Positions 24,406 through 32,990 of a DNA stretch of 36,549 bases are shown here, piece by piece. A program made the translations under genes and the position numbers. Source of the DNA: an uncultured Clostridia bacterium. Its GTDB lineage: Bacteria; Bacillota; Clostridia; Christensenellales; UBA1242. Position 1 is the stretch's first letter, and every line of letters begins with the position of its first letter. The stretch covers positions 1-36,549 of the forward strand of contig CALWJU010000016.1 in assembly GCA_944381105.1 (NCBI GenBank). Reading direction: 5' to 3'. The notes under the pieces were generated by a model. That model did not search any database, was not told the origin of the DNA, and saw only the letters and a list, made by a program, of their open reading frames with translations.

Positions 24406-25302
24406 ATGAAAAAAGTTATTTTAGTCATGATACTGATATTCTCTTTGTCTATATTTACAGGATGTAATGAAAGTAATGATTTAGAGGTAGATGATTATAT
24501 AATGTTAAGTCTTGATCTGTCGTCAAATGGTCAGGTTGTTCAGTCAATTTATTTTTCAGTAGGGTCGGAAAACCTAAGAAATAACGAGGTTGAAGAGACA
24601 GATATAAATCAGTTTATTATAAATCTTCAAGACAAAGTTAGCGAAATAAGGAATGAGTTTCTTATTAATTTTGCTCTAATTTATTATTTATCTCCAAATG
24701 AAGAGTTTGCGATAAATAAAGGTTTGCTTTTTACAAATGTCAGTTATAATGAACAAGAGGATAATGTTGGATTTGACATGATTTTTACTTCGCTTGGAGC
24801 ATGGAATTATTATCACAACATAACATCATCGTCAAATTCAGGTAATGAAGGTGGCTTCTTATATCAAAGAAATCTTTCAAAAGGAACATTTCCATTTTCA
24901 GCAAGCATTAATTTAGGCGATGGAGAGGTCGTTTATGTAGGAGAGCGATATAGACAAAGATACATTGAAGCAACAAATGGACTGAATTTAGGTAATATTG
25001 AAGAAGAATACAACCCTATGCTAATCTACAATTATTCAACCTTCTATTCAAGGTTACATTCAGACTCTGATTTTAAATATGATGATACAAGAGGACATAC
25101 ACATCATGTTTGGATGGTAGAAGCGAATGCCCTTACATCTGACGATACAATTACAATTATATCTTATAGACTAAAAACAGGAACGTTATATATTTTGGCA
25201 CTAGCTTTTACCATCATTCTAGGTGTGGTTCTCTACATTATTTTAGATTTTAAAAGAATAAAGGGGTATTTTAAAAATAGAAAACAAAAAAATAAAAAAT
25301 AA
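24406..25302 (+). CDS. Lipoprotein with C-terminal membrane helix, function unknown
   Basis: A 298-residue protein. A signal peptide with lipobox FTGC (residues 17-20) marks it as a lipoprotein. The extracellular part (about 25-255) is Ser/Asn/Asp-rich, beta-type, with no recognised domain. A strong membrane helix follows at about 261-282 (LYILALAFTIILGVVLYIILDF), then a short basic tail (KRIKGYFKNRKQKNKK) in the cytoplasm. Two anchors on one protein are unusual. It follows the giant lipoprotein by 40 bases with no terminator between and is closed by a terminator, so the two probably form an operon and may work as one surface assembly. The ribosome-binding site (AAAGAGA) is weak and rather far from the ATG. 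Confidence 0.8.
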   Translation: MKKVILVMILIFSLSIFTGCNESNDLEVDDYIMLSLDLSSNGQVVQSIYFSVGSENLRNNEVEETDINQFIINLQDKVSEIRNEFLINFALIYYLSPNEEFAINKGLLFTNVSYNEQEDNVGFDMIFTSLGAWNYYHNITSSSNSGNEGGFLYQRNLSKGTFPFSASINLGDGEVVYVGERYRQRYIEATNGLNLGNIEEEYNPMLIYNYSTFYSRLHSDSDFKYDDTRGHTHHVWMVEANALTSDDTITIISYRLKTGTLYILALAFTIILGVVLYIILDFKRIKGYFKNRKQKNKK

Positions 25303-25310
25303 GTGTACAG

Positions 25311-25345
25311 AAAGTCTATTAAGGGTAATCTTAATAGTCTTTTTT
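25311..25345 (+). terminator. Rho-independent terminator after the surface-protein operon
   Basis: The stem CTATTAAG with CTTAATAG around a GGTAAT loop, extended by AAAG and CTTT across one T-T mismatch, is followed by a run of T's (25339-25345). It separates the surface locus from typA. Confidence 0.8.
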
Positions 25346-25434
25346 AATATCTGATAATTTTTTTTTAATGGAGTAGTTGAATTTTTCTTAGTTTTGTGCT
25401 AACATTATATGGTTAAAGAAAAAGGAAGAAGATT

Positions 25435-27264
25435 ATGAAGAATGAAAAGATTAGAAATATTGCTATTATTGCCCATGTAGACCATGGCAAAACTTCACTT
25501 GTGAATGAACTTTTAAAACAAGGTAGTGTATTTAGAGAAAATCAACAAGTAGAAGATAGAGTAATGGACTCAAACGCTCTCGAAAGGGAAAGAGGGATAA
25601 CTATTTTATCAAAAAACTGTTCCTGTATGTATAAGGACGTAAAGATTAATATTATAGATACGCCAGGACATGCCGATTTTGGAGGAGAAGTTGAACGTGT
25701 GCTTAAAATGGTAGATGGTGTTCTTCTCGTAGTTGATGCTTATGAAGGCCCTATGCCTCAAACAAGGTTTGTTCTTGAAAAGGCACTTGCTTTGCAACTT
25801 AAAGTTATAGTTGTTATAAATAAAATAGACAGACCAGACGCAAGAGTCAATGAAGTCATAGATGAGGTGCTTGAACTATTCTTAGAATTAGACGCAAATG
25901 ATGAGCAATTATCTTCACCATTTATTTTTGCGTCTGCTAGACAGGGAATAGCAAGCGAAGATAAAGACGTCAAGGGCGGGGATATGAAACCACTATTTGA
26001 AAAAATTCTCGAATACATTCCAGCACCAGAGGGAGACGAAAAAGGGGCTTGCCAAATGCTCGTGTCTTCGGCAGAACATAATGACTATGTAGGCAAACTT
26101 GCAGTCGGTAAGATAAGCAGAGGTACTATGAGGGTAGGACAAAACGTTGTGTTATGCAATTATCATGAAGATAAAAATGTTAAGTCTAAAATAGTCAGCC
26201 TATTTGTATTTGAGGGGCTAAAAAAGACGCCTGTTGAGAGTGCAACTATCGGAGAAATAGTATGTGTTGCTGGGCTTGAAGGTGTAGGTATAGGAGATAC
26301 TATCTGCGATAGCGAGGTAGTTGAGCCAATAGAATTTGTCAAGATTGCAGAGCCTAGTGTAGAGATGACATTTATGGTAAATGATAGCCCATTTGCTGGC
26401 AAGGAAGGAAAGTTTGTTACAAGCAGACATTTAAGAGATAGGCTTTATAAAGAGGCTGTAAAAGACCTTTCGCTTAGAGTGAGTGATGGACAGACTGCTG
26501 AACAGTTTAGAGTATGCGGTCGAGGCGAAATGCACTTGTCAATACTGATTGAAAATATGAGACGTGATGGGTATGAGTTTCAAGTATCAATGCCAAAGGT
26601 GTTGATTAAAGAAATCAATGGTGTAAAGTGCGAGCCAATAGATAGACTATACTTGGATGTTCCAGAAGATTGTACAGGTGTAGTTATGCAAAAGATGGGC
26701 ATAAGGAAGGGAGACCTAATACAAATGACACCTCATGGCAATCGTATGAAAATGGAATTTTTAATTCCATCAAGAGGACTTTTCGGTTTTAAGAGTGAAC
26801 TATTGACAGATACCCGTGGTGAAGGTGTAATAAGTTCTATATTTTATGATTACCAACCATGGAAAGGGGAAATTAAAAGAAAGGAATTTGGCTCATTAAT
26901 AGCACATGAAACAGGTGAGGCAATTGTCTATGGACTTTATAACGCTCAGGAAAGGGGAGATCTATTTATAGGACCTGGAACACCAGTTTATGCTGGTATG
27001 GTAGTTGGGCAAAATCCGAAAGGCGATGATATAGTTGTCAACGTTTGCAAGAAGAAGCATTTGTCAAATTGCAGATCGTCAGGTTCAGACGATGCTCTAA
27101 GGCTTATACCACCTAGGAAAATGAGCTTGGAAGATGCCATCGAATTTTTAGGCGATGATGAAATATTGGAGGTTACTCCAAAGAGTTTCAGAATAAGAAA
27201 AATAATTCTTGACCACAATCTAAGAATGAGAGAACGTGGTAAAATTCTTAGAGGCGAAATATAA
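25435..27264 (+). CDS. typA: Ribosome-associated GTPase TypA/BipA
   Basis: A 609-residue protein of normal family length; GGAAGAAG precedes the ATG. The GTPase motifs are intact: AHVDHGKTSL (G1), ERERGITI (switch I), DTPGHADFGGEVER (G3), NKIDRPDAR (G4) and SAR (G5). The EF-G-like domains II, III and V follow, with VCGRGEMHLSILIENMRRDG in domain III. The BipA-specific C-terminal domain starts near 480 and ends ILDHNLRMRERGKIL. TypA binds the ribosome at the EF-G site and helps 50S assembly, cold growth and stress responses. It begins the core-chromosome part of the window and has its own upstream region after the terminator at 25345. Confidence 0.97.
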   Translation: MKNEKIRNIAIIAHVDHGKTSLVNELLKQGSVFRENQQVEDRVMDSNALERERGITILSKNCSCMYKDVKINIIDTPGHADFGGEVERVLKMVDGVLLVVDAYEGPMPQTRFVLEKALALQLKVIVVINKIDRPDARVNEVIDEVLELFLELDANDEQLSSPFIFASARQGIASEDKDVKGGDMKPLFEKILEYIPAPEGDEKGACQMLVSSAEHNDYVGKLAVGKISRGTMRVGQNVVLCNYHEDKNVKSKIVSLFVFEGLKKTPVESATIGEIVCVAGLEGVGIGDTICDSEVVEPIEFVKIAEPSVEMTFMVNDSPFAGKEGKFVTSRHLRDRLYKEAVKDLSLRVSDGQTAEQFRVCGRGEMHLSILIENMRRDGYEFQVSMPKVLIKEINGVKCEPIDRLYLDVPEDCTGVVMQKMGIRKGDLIQMTPHGNRMKMEFLIPSRGLFGFKSELLTDTRGEGVISSIFYDYQPWKGEIKRKEFGSLIAHETGEAIVYGLYNAQERGDLFIGPGTPVYAGMVVGQNPKGDDIVVNVCKKKHLSNCRSSGSDDALRLIPPRKMSLEDAIEFLGDDEILEVTPKSFRIRKIILDHNLRMRERGKILRGEI

Positions 27265-27276
27265 GTCAAAAAATAC

Positions 27277-27305
27277 TTTCAATTTGACGATTAATATGTT
27301 AAAAT
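27277..27305 (+). promoter_or_regulatory. Possible promoter of the small membrane protein and dnaB
   Basis: TTTCAA (27277-27282), a 17-base spacer and TAAAAT (27300-27305), about 20 bases before the next start codon. The -35 match is weak in this AT-rich setting. Confidence 0.35.
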
Positions 27306-27325
27306 AAAACAAAGGATGTAAAATT

Positions 27326-27592
27326 ATGTTAATGCCAAAAGAAAGGCGAGATTTAAGAAAAACATATAAGAGACTAGGTATTTTCTTAGCCATAGTCTTT
27401 CTTTTGGACGTATTTATTTGTTTTCTGTTTTTAAGGTATACAGATATGAGCCCTGTACTATGTGGGTTTATAATCATCTGCATTACCGCTGTAATATACT
27501 TGCTCTTTTTGTTAATTTGTGCTAAAATTGATAAAAAGAAGAAAGAAAGGCTTGAAAAAAGTGGTAAAAAAGACCCATTTTCAAAAGAATAA
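27326..27592 (+). CDS. Small membrane protein with two transmembrane helices
   Basis: An 88-residue protein with AAAGGA upstream of the ATG. A basic N-terminus (MPKERRDLRKTYKR) is followed by two hydrophobic helices (about 17-36 and 45-67) and a basic tail (KIDKKKKERLEKSGKKDPFSKE). Positive charge at both ends puts N- and C-termini inside the cell. I recognise no family. It sits 29 bases before dnaB on the same strand, but nothing shows a link to replication. Confidence 0.7.
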   Translation: MLMPKERRDLRKTYKRLGIFLAIVFLLDVFICFLFLRYTDMSPVLCGFIIICITAVIYLLFLLICAKIDKKKKERLEKSGKKDPFSKE

Positions 27593-27621
27593 CTATATAG
27601 AGATTTTTTAAGGAGAGGAAT

Positions 27622-29055
27622 ATGGCAAATAATTACAAGATTATGCCTCATAACACAGAAGCAGAACAGGCTTTACTTGGCTGTATTCTTATTGACGTAC
27701 AAAACCAAGGTGATATACTTGGAATGATGAAAGAAAGTGATTTTTATTCTGATCCTCACAAGTACATATTTAACACCATGATGAAGATATATTTAAGATC
27801 TTCGCCTATCGATTTTATTACACTTGTTAACCAATTAGACAAAGATAAGTTGCTTGATAAGGCGGGAGGCATTGAATATATTTCTGCTCTTACAAACGCA
27901 GTTCCTTCTGCTGCAAACTCTAAGTATTATTGCGATATTGTGAAATCTGACTCAATAAGAAGGAAATTAATATCAGCAGGACAAAATATTATAGAAGATG
28001 CGTACGAAAATGAAGATAAGGACGCCTCTCTACAATTTGCAGAAAAAGAGATTTTTGATATAGCAGAGAAAGAGGAACGCTCTGCCTTAGAGCATGTAGG
28101 TAAACCTGATGGGGCTATAAAAAAGGTTTTAGAGAAATTTGATACAATAGCAAAAGATCCTACCTCATTACATGGTATTCCAACAGGTTATACAGAATTT
28201 GACCAGATTACCAATGGATTACATAATAGCGACCTTATCTTGCTTGCTGCAAGACCTGGTGTCGGCAAGACATCTTTCTCAATGAACATTTTAGTCAATG
28301 CCGCAGTCGATGCTGGAAAAACGTGTGCAGTATTCTCACTTGAAATGAGTAAAGAACAACTTATGCAGAGAGCAATATGTTCGCTTGCAAAGGTAAGCAT
28401 GGCAAAAGCACTTAATGGATCTATGTCCGAAGAGGAGTGGAAAAGAATTTGGACTGCAACAAAAAAACTTGAACAAAGCAATCTATACATAGATGATTCT
28501 TCTCTAACTACACCAGCAGATGTGCTTACAAAATGTAGGCGTTTAAAAGCAAAGCAAAACATTGATTTAATTATGATAGACTATATTCAGTTAATGTCAT
28601 CGAGTGGTTCACGAAAGGGAGAAAATAGACAAAATGAGGTTAGTGATATTTCACGAAATCTAAAAATCGCTGCAAAAGAACTCAATGTGCCAATCATAGT
28701 ATTATCACAGTTATCTCGTTCAGTAGAGGGAAGAACTGAAAATGGGCACCGACCAATGCTCTCTGATTTACGTGATTCAGGAGCGATAGAGCAGGATGCA
28801 GATATTGTACTATTTTTATACAACCCAGAGAAATATAATGATGTTCCACAAGAAGATGAACCAGGTACAGTAGAACTGATTATAGCAAAACATAGAAATG
28901 GTAGAACAGGTACAGTAAAATTGCGATGGATTGGGGAATACACAACTTTCGTTAATTTACATGAAAAGGTTATAGAATCTAAGGAAAAGGTAGATTATAC
29001 TAAAATAGAGGAGACGCCACTTGAAAATGTAAATGTGGATGTCTTTGATGATTAA
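27622..29055 (+). CDS. dnaB: Replicative DNA helicase DnaB
   Basis: A 477-residue protein with AAGGAGAGG before the ATG. The N-terminal domain (residues about 5-105) starts MPHNTEAEQALLGCILID. After the linker, the RecA-like domain holds Walker A (ARPGVGKTSFSMNI, about 211-224), the EMSKEQLMQRAI segment, Walker B (LIMIDYIQLM), LSQLSRSVEGR and the SGAIEQDADIVLFLYNPE segment with the arginine-finger region. Length and motif order are complete for DnaB, the hexameric 5'-3' helicase of the replication fork. It is the chromosomal copy by context (between typA and gltX). The C-terminal 30 residues are acidic and variable. Confidence 0.96.
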   Translation: MANNYKIMPHNTEAEQALLGCILIDVQNQGDILGMMKESDFYSDPHKYIFNTMMKIYLRSSPIDFITLVNQLDKDKLLDKAGGIEYISALTNAVPSAANSKYYCDIVKSDSIRRKLISAGQNIIEDAYENEDKDASLQFAEKEIFDIAEKEERSALEHVGKPDGAIKKVLEKFDTIAKDPTSLHGIPTGYTEFDQITNGLHNSDLILLAARPGVGKTSFSMNILVNAAVDAGKTCAVFSLEMSKEQLMQRAICSLAKVSMAKALNGSMSEEEWKRIWTATKKLEQSNLYIDDSSLTTPADVLTKCRRLKAKQNIDLIMIDYIQLMSSSGSRKGENRQNEVSDISRNLKIAAKELNVPIIVLSQLSRSVEGRTENGHRPMLSDLRDSGAIEQDADIVLFLYNPEKYNDVPQEDEPGTVELIIAKHRNGRTGTVKLRWIGEYTTFVNLHEKVIESKEKVDYTKIEETPLENVNVDVFDD

Positions 29056-29066
29056 AGGAGGAGATT

Positions 29067-30044
29067 ATGTCGAAGGCAAAGGCTAGTAAAGACTACAAGG
29101 CTGGTGGAGCAAAAAAGTGGCTAATTGCCATTGCAATACTTGTGTTAATTGCGATTATTGTAACCGTTATTGTAATACTTATCCCAGCAAACACATCAGA
29201 TGCTGTTGATAGACTGAGACAGTCGAGTCAAACATCTTTTTTAGAGAATGTTACAGAGCAAGAGAATTATAATGAACTTGAAGATAAGATTTCGAGTTCT
29301 TATTATAGATACTATGTAGAAGAAGTTCAAGATATAAGAGATCTATCACAAAGCATCAACGAAATGCTTGATTATTATTATGAATTTATTCCTTTTGCCG
29401 AAGATAACAATGTATTTTCAGATAATTATCATGGGATAAAAGACAATTTAGAAAATGCAGTAAATTATCAACAAGAAATGAATGAATTTGTTTCAGATTT
29501 GATAACTCTTGAAAATGATGCTGATACTCATATACAAAATCTGTGGATTGATTTTAGAGTAGCATATACTAATTATTTATCCAGCATGACAGGAGCAATT
29601 GAGGCTTTAAACAATGTTTATCAAGGCTGTTTTACAAACACTCTTTCAAACAATGAGGCTTCCTCGACAATACTTAATACGATTGATGATTTCTTGTATG
29701 TGATTTCTAATGAATTTTCAAATCTAACTCAAACTGATACAAAAGGGCATACATCTACATCAAATTATAATTATGAGAGCCATGGTAAAATTTTATATCT
29801 AAGTGCTTTCATTGATAATTACATTGTGGATGATAGTGATATCGTTCAATATAACTTTGAGTCAGCCTTGCAAGAAAATTATACGTTAATAAACAGATAT
29901 TTTGAATTTTATAAACAAAGTAATTTTAGAAATGTTATAGAATCAATCAGCAGTGATAGCCCTTACGATATTACATTAACCTATGACGATCAAGATCAAG
30001 AAGGGATATACAATGCAGTAAAAGCATTTATTGATGTGAGGTAA
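29067..30044 (+). CDS. Single-pass membrane protein with large helical extracellular domain, function unknown
   Basis: A 325-residue protein with AGGAGGAG upstream, 11 bases after dnaB. A basic N-terminus (residues 1-17) is followed by one long hydrophobic helix (about 18-42, LIAIAILVLIAIIVTVIVIL) with no lipobox or cleavage motif, so it is an N-terminal anchor. The rest is outside, acidic, tyrosine-rich and helical (SSYYRYYVEEVQDIRDLSQS and similar), probably a helical bundle. It is followed after two bases by a lipoprotein of similar size and composition. The pair is probably one operon with dnaB upstream and may be divergent paralogues. I do not recognise the family. Confidence 0.75.
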   Translation: MSKAKASKDYKAGGAKKWLIAIAILVLIAIIVTVIVILIPANTSDAVDRLRQSSQTSFLENVTEQENYNELEDKISSSYYRYYVEEVQDIRDLSQSINEMLDYYYEFIPFAEDNNVFSDNYHGIKDNLENAVNYQQEMNEFVSDLITLENDADTHIQNLWIDFRVAYTNYLSSMTGAIEALNNVYQGCFTNTLSNNEASSTILNTIDDFLYVISNEFSNLTQTDTKGHTSTSNYNYESHGKILYLSAFIDNYIVDDSDIVQYNFESALQENYTLINRYFEFYKQSNFRNVIESISSDSPYDITLTYDDQDQEGIYNAVKAFIDVR

Positions 30045-30046
30045 AT

Positions 30047-31081
30047 ATGAAAAAGAAATTTTTATTTTCAGGTTTAGCATTGATTGTAGCACTTTCAGGA
30101 CTTACAATGGTAGCGTGTGATAATAGCGATAGTACAACCAATCCGTATGAGGAGTATCAAACAACTATTACCACATTTAAAGAGTCTACATCGCTTTTCA
30201 AAAATGGTGTTACAGATGGTATAGAAAGCGACTTTTATTTGAACAATTTTAATTACATGGTAGAGTCTGACGGGGTAGGAGCAGAAGAACAAACTTTTGA
30301 AAAAGTTGAGGGTAGTAGGTATTATTTTACTCTCACCGCTTATGGATTAAACTTTATTGAGGACTATTATGTTTACCTTTCAGGCAGAACAGGCGATGAT
30401 TATAGTGATTTAAATGAAAAAATTGACCAACTGAATGCTAGTTATACTAGAATCAATCAAAGTTCTATGGATATGGAAAATGATGAAGGAATTAGTGATA
30501 AGCATGTTCAAGCATACAATAGCCATTTTGCAATGTATGAAGCAAACGCAAAAGATTTTATCAATGACATATATAGCACTGCATTATCACTTTCAGATTT
30601 TATGATTGAACAGGTTGGGTTTATTGATAGTTTAGGTACAGAGACGCAAAACGATTTACAAGAACGATTTTATATAGACAGCCAGATTTTAAAGGTTTTT
30701 GACGATATAAGACGTCTTATAATTGTAAGTGCTGAGGGAATAAATTATCAAAATAGTGGATTAGAAATATTTGACGATGCGGTAAGTTCGCTTACAAATT
30801 ATGCTTATCTTAGTGCACAAAATATAGGTGATTTGAGTCCTGAAACAATGGCAGATGTCATGAAATTAGGAACACTTGTTGAAGGAGAAAGGATAGTTAC
30901 TAGACAAGCACTTGCTAATTTTTCAATATATGACTTTGTTGAGGATAACATGCAAATAGAAGTATATGAATTAGAAAATCAAGATGCAAGGGCTTACTAT
31001 ATTCAAATGCAGAAATATTTCAGCAATAATAACAATTATCTTACTCTATACTATAACAACTTATCACAAAATATATTTTAA
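30047..31081 (+). CDS. Lipoprotein of unknown function
   Basis: A 344-residue protein starting two bases after the previous stop, with GAGG as ribosome-binding site. A lipoprotein signal (residues 1-24, ending MVAC) is clear. The mature part begins DNSDSTTNPYEEY and is acidic, helical and rich in Tyr/Asn/Asp, like the protein before it. Both end with an aromatic helix (YYIQMQKYFSNNNNYLTLYYN here, RYFEFYKQSNFRNVIES there). There is no enzymatic motif. The two could be partners at the cell surface; the link to dnaB or gltX seems to be position only. Confidence 0.75.
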   Translation: MKKKFLFSGLALIVALSGLTMVACDNSDSTTNPYEEYQTTITTFKESTSLFKNGVTDGIESDFYLNNFNYMVESDGVGAEEQTFEKVEGSRYYFTLTAYGLNFIEDYYVYLSGRTGDDYSDLNEKIDQLNASYTRINQSSMDMENDEGISDKHVQAYNSHFAMYEANAKDFINDIYSTALSLSDFMIEQVGFIDSLGTETQNDLQERFYIDSQILKVFDDIRRLIIVSAEGINYQNSGLEIFDDAVSSLTNYAYLSAQNIGDLSPETMADVMKLGTLVEGERIVTRQALANFSIYDFVEDNMQIEVYELENQDARAYYIQMQKYFSNNNNYLTLYYNNLSQNIF

Positions 31082-31091
31082 TTTAATTTTT

Positions 31092-31113
31092 AGCCACTAG
31101 ATTGTGGCTTTTA
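31092..31113 (+). terminator. Weak terminator-like hairpin before gltX
   Basis: AGCCAC (31092-31097) pairs with GTGGCT (31104-31109) around a 6-base loop, followed by TTTAATTT. The stem is short and lies just before the gltX ribosome-binding site, so it may end the upstream operon partly or not at all. Confidence 0.4.
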
Positions 31114-31130
31114 ATTTAGGGAGATTTAAT

Positions 31131-32774
31131 ATGACTGATTATCAAAAGATTGCAGAGTTGTTATATCCTACAATAAAGACCTCTGTTGAAGAAATTTTTG
31201 CACGATACCCAAAAAGAAATCTAAAAGAGGGACAAGTTGTAACTCGTTTTGCACCAAGTCCAACAGGTTTAATGCACATAGGCAATTTTTTTCAGGCTTT
31301 TATAAGTTATAACCTTGCAAAAAATACTGATGGAATAATTTTTTTAAGAATAGAGGATACCGATCAAAAAAGGAAGATTGAAAACGCACAAGCGGTTCTC
31401 TACGATATTTTGAATAGATTTGGAATAAAGTTTGATGAATACCAAACCCTTGATGGAAAAGATGTAGGGTTATATGGACCATATGTGCAAAGTCAGAGAC
31501 AGGAGATTTACAAGATTTTTGCCAAAAAACTTGTAAGCGAGGGCAAAGCATTCCCATGTTTTTGTAAAAAGACTGAGGGAAAAGATGACGTATTAAAACT
31601 CAGAGAAACAAAGTTCAATGAGGATGACGAAAAGGAATATGATCCATGTAGAAATCTATCTTACGAAGAGGTAAAGAAGCATATAGACAACGGAGAGAGT
31701 TTTGCAATAAGGTTAAAAACTCAAAACACAGGCAAAGAAAGAATAAAATTTTATGATCTTATAAAAGGAGAGATTGAGGCTAAGGCAAATGCTAAGGACT
31801 TCGTCCTTCTAAAAAGTGATGGTATACCACCTTATGCGTTCGCTCATGCGATAGATGATACTCTAATGGGAACTACTATTGCTGTTCGTGGAGAGGAATA
31901 TATTTCATCTACCCCTGCACATCTTGAACTCTTTGAAGCATTAGGGTTTGAACCTATTAAGTACTGCCACAATCCACTTATTTGTAAAATTGATGACGAG
32001 ACAGGTAATAGGCGAAAGATTTCGAAACGCCATGACCCAGAGGCAAATATGATGTATTATTTCGAGCAAGGCTATCCGATAGATAGCGTGCTTGAATATC
32101 TTCTCAATATGCTTAACTCAGGCTTTGAAATATGGAGAAAAAACAATCCTGACCTTCCTTGGCAAGATTTTAGATTTGACATAAATGACATTACAGCAGT
32201 AGCACCACTTTTTGACACAAACAAATTTAATGATATTTCAAAGAATGTGATTGCAAAAATGAGCGGAGAACAACTGTATAAAAATTGGCTAGATTATGCA
32301 AAAGAATACGACGCTCCACTTGCAGAAATTTTGGTAAATAACAAAGATAAGTTTGTGAGACTCTGTCAAATGGATAGGGATGGTGCAGTAAAACCAAGAA
32401 AAGATATTTACAACTATGCAATGATGAAAAATTATTTTGATTATATATTCGATAGGCCTATAAAATTTGAATTAGAAGAAAAAGATATACCGCTTGCAAA
32501 TGAATTTTTAAACGAATACCTTAAAAATTTCAAAATGCCAGGTAGCAATGAAGAGTGGTTCAGTGAGGTTAAATTGCTTGCTGAAAAACTAGGCTATGCA
32601 GTTGATAATAAATTATTTAAAAAATCTCCTGAAAGTTACAAGGGCAATACTGCTAAGGTTTGCGAGTTTATAAGAGTTGCTTTGACAGGACGTAAAAATT
32701 CGCCAACTTTGTATACAATAATGACAATATTGGGCGAAGAAGAGACAAAGAAAAGGCTTTCACATATCTTTTAA
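31131..32774 (+). CDS. gltX: Glutamyl-tRNA synthetase
   Basis: 547 residues from the ATG at 31131, with AGGGAG upstream; an earlier in-frame TTG is not needed. It charges tRNA-Glu with glutamate in the cytoplasm. The class I signature HIGH appears as RFAPSPTGLMHIGNF (about 46-60), the KMSKS loop as RRKISKRHDPEA, and FAHAIDDTLMGTTIAVRGEEY lies between. A CFCKK and DPC cysteine set in the connective region could bind zinc. About 40 residues precede the catalytic domain (MTDYQKIAELLYPTIKTSVEEIFARYPKR), an N-terminal extension I associate with GluRS of some Clostridia. The usual anticodon-binding helical domain follows. It is closed by a strong terminator. Confidence 0.95.
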   Translation: MTDYQKIAELLYPTIKTSVEEIFARYPKRNLKEGQVVTRFAPSPTGLMHIGNFFQAFISYNLAKNTDGIIFLRIEDTDQKRKIENAQAVLYDILNRFGIKFDEYQTLDGKDVGLYGPYVQSQRQEIYKIFAKKLVSEGKAFPCFCKKTEGKDDVLKLRETKFNEDDEKEYDPCRNLSYEEVKKHIDNGESFAIRLKTQNTGKERIKFYDLIKGEIEAKANAKDFVLLKSDGIPPYAFAHAIDDTLMGTTIAVRGEEYISSTPAHLELFEALGFEPIKYCHNPLICKIDDETGNRRKISKRHDPEANMMYYFEQGYPIDSVLEYLLNMLNSGFEIWRKNNPDLPWQDFRFDINDITAVAPLFDTNKFNDISKNVIAKMSGEQLYKNWLDYAKEYDAPLAEILVNNKDKFVRLCQMDRDGAVKPRKDIYNYAMMKNYFDYIFDRPIKFELEEKDIPLANEFLNEYLKNFKMPGSNEEWFSEVKLLAEKLGYAVDNKLFKKSPESYKGNTAKVCEFIRVALTGRKNSPTLYTIMTILGEEETKKRLSHIF

Positions 32775-32780
32775 AATTTA

Positions 32781-32822
32781 AAAAGATGCAAGAATTTTAA
32801 ATAAAGATTGCATCTTTTTTTA
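32781..32822 (+). terminator. Rho-independent terminator after gltX
   Basis: AAAAGATGCAA (32781-32791) pairs with TTGCATCTTTT (32808-32818) around a 16-base loop, followed by further T's. It is a strong intrinsic terminator. Confidence 0.85.
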
Positions 32823-32990
32823 TTTTTATAAATGGAGAAAAAAATTAAAGACAAATTTAATTTTATATAAAAACGATAGTACTATTTAGATTCTATATTT
32901 CCATCAATCATTAGATTAATTATTTTTCTTATTTATTTTCTGTCATAAATAAAAGTCTGTCTTTGTATATTAGTTTATAGGGAGGACAAG

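Noticed and set aside
27220-27651. A 143-codon minus-strand frame across the typA-dnaB gap
   Set aside because: It covers the small membrane protein, which has a good ribosome-binding site and typical two-helix layout on the plus strand; the minus-strand frame is low-complexity.
27622-29055. DnaB as an element-borne or phage helicase
   Set aside because: It lies among core genes (typA, gltX) well away from the integrase, and its sequence and length are normal for the chromosomal enzyme.
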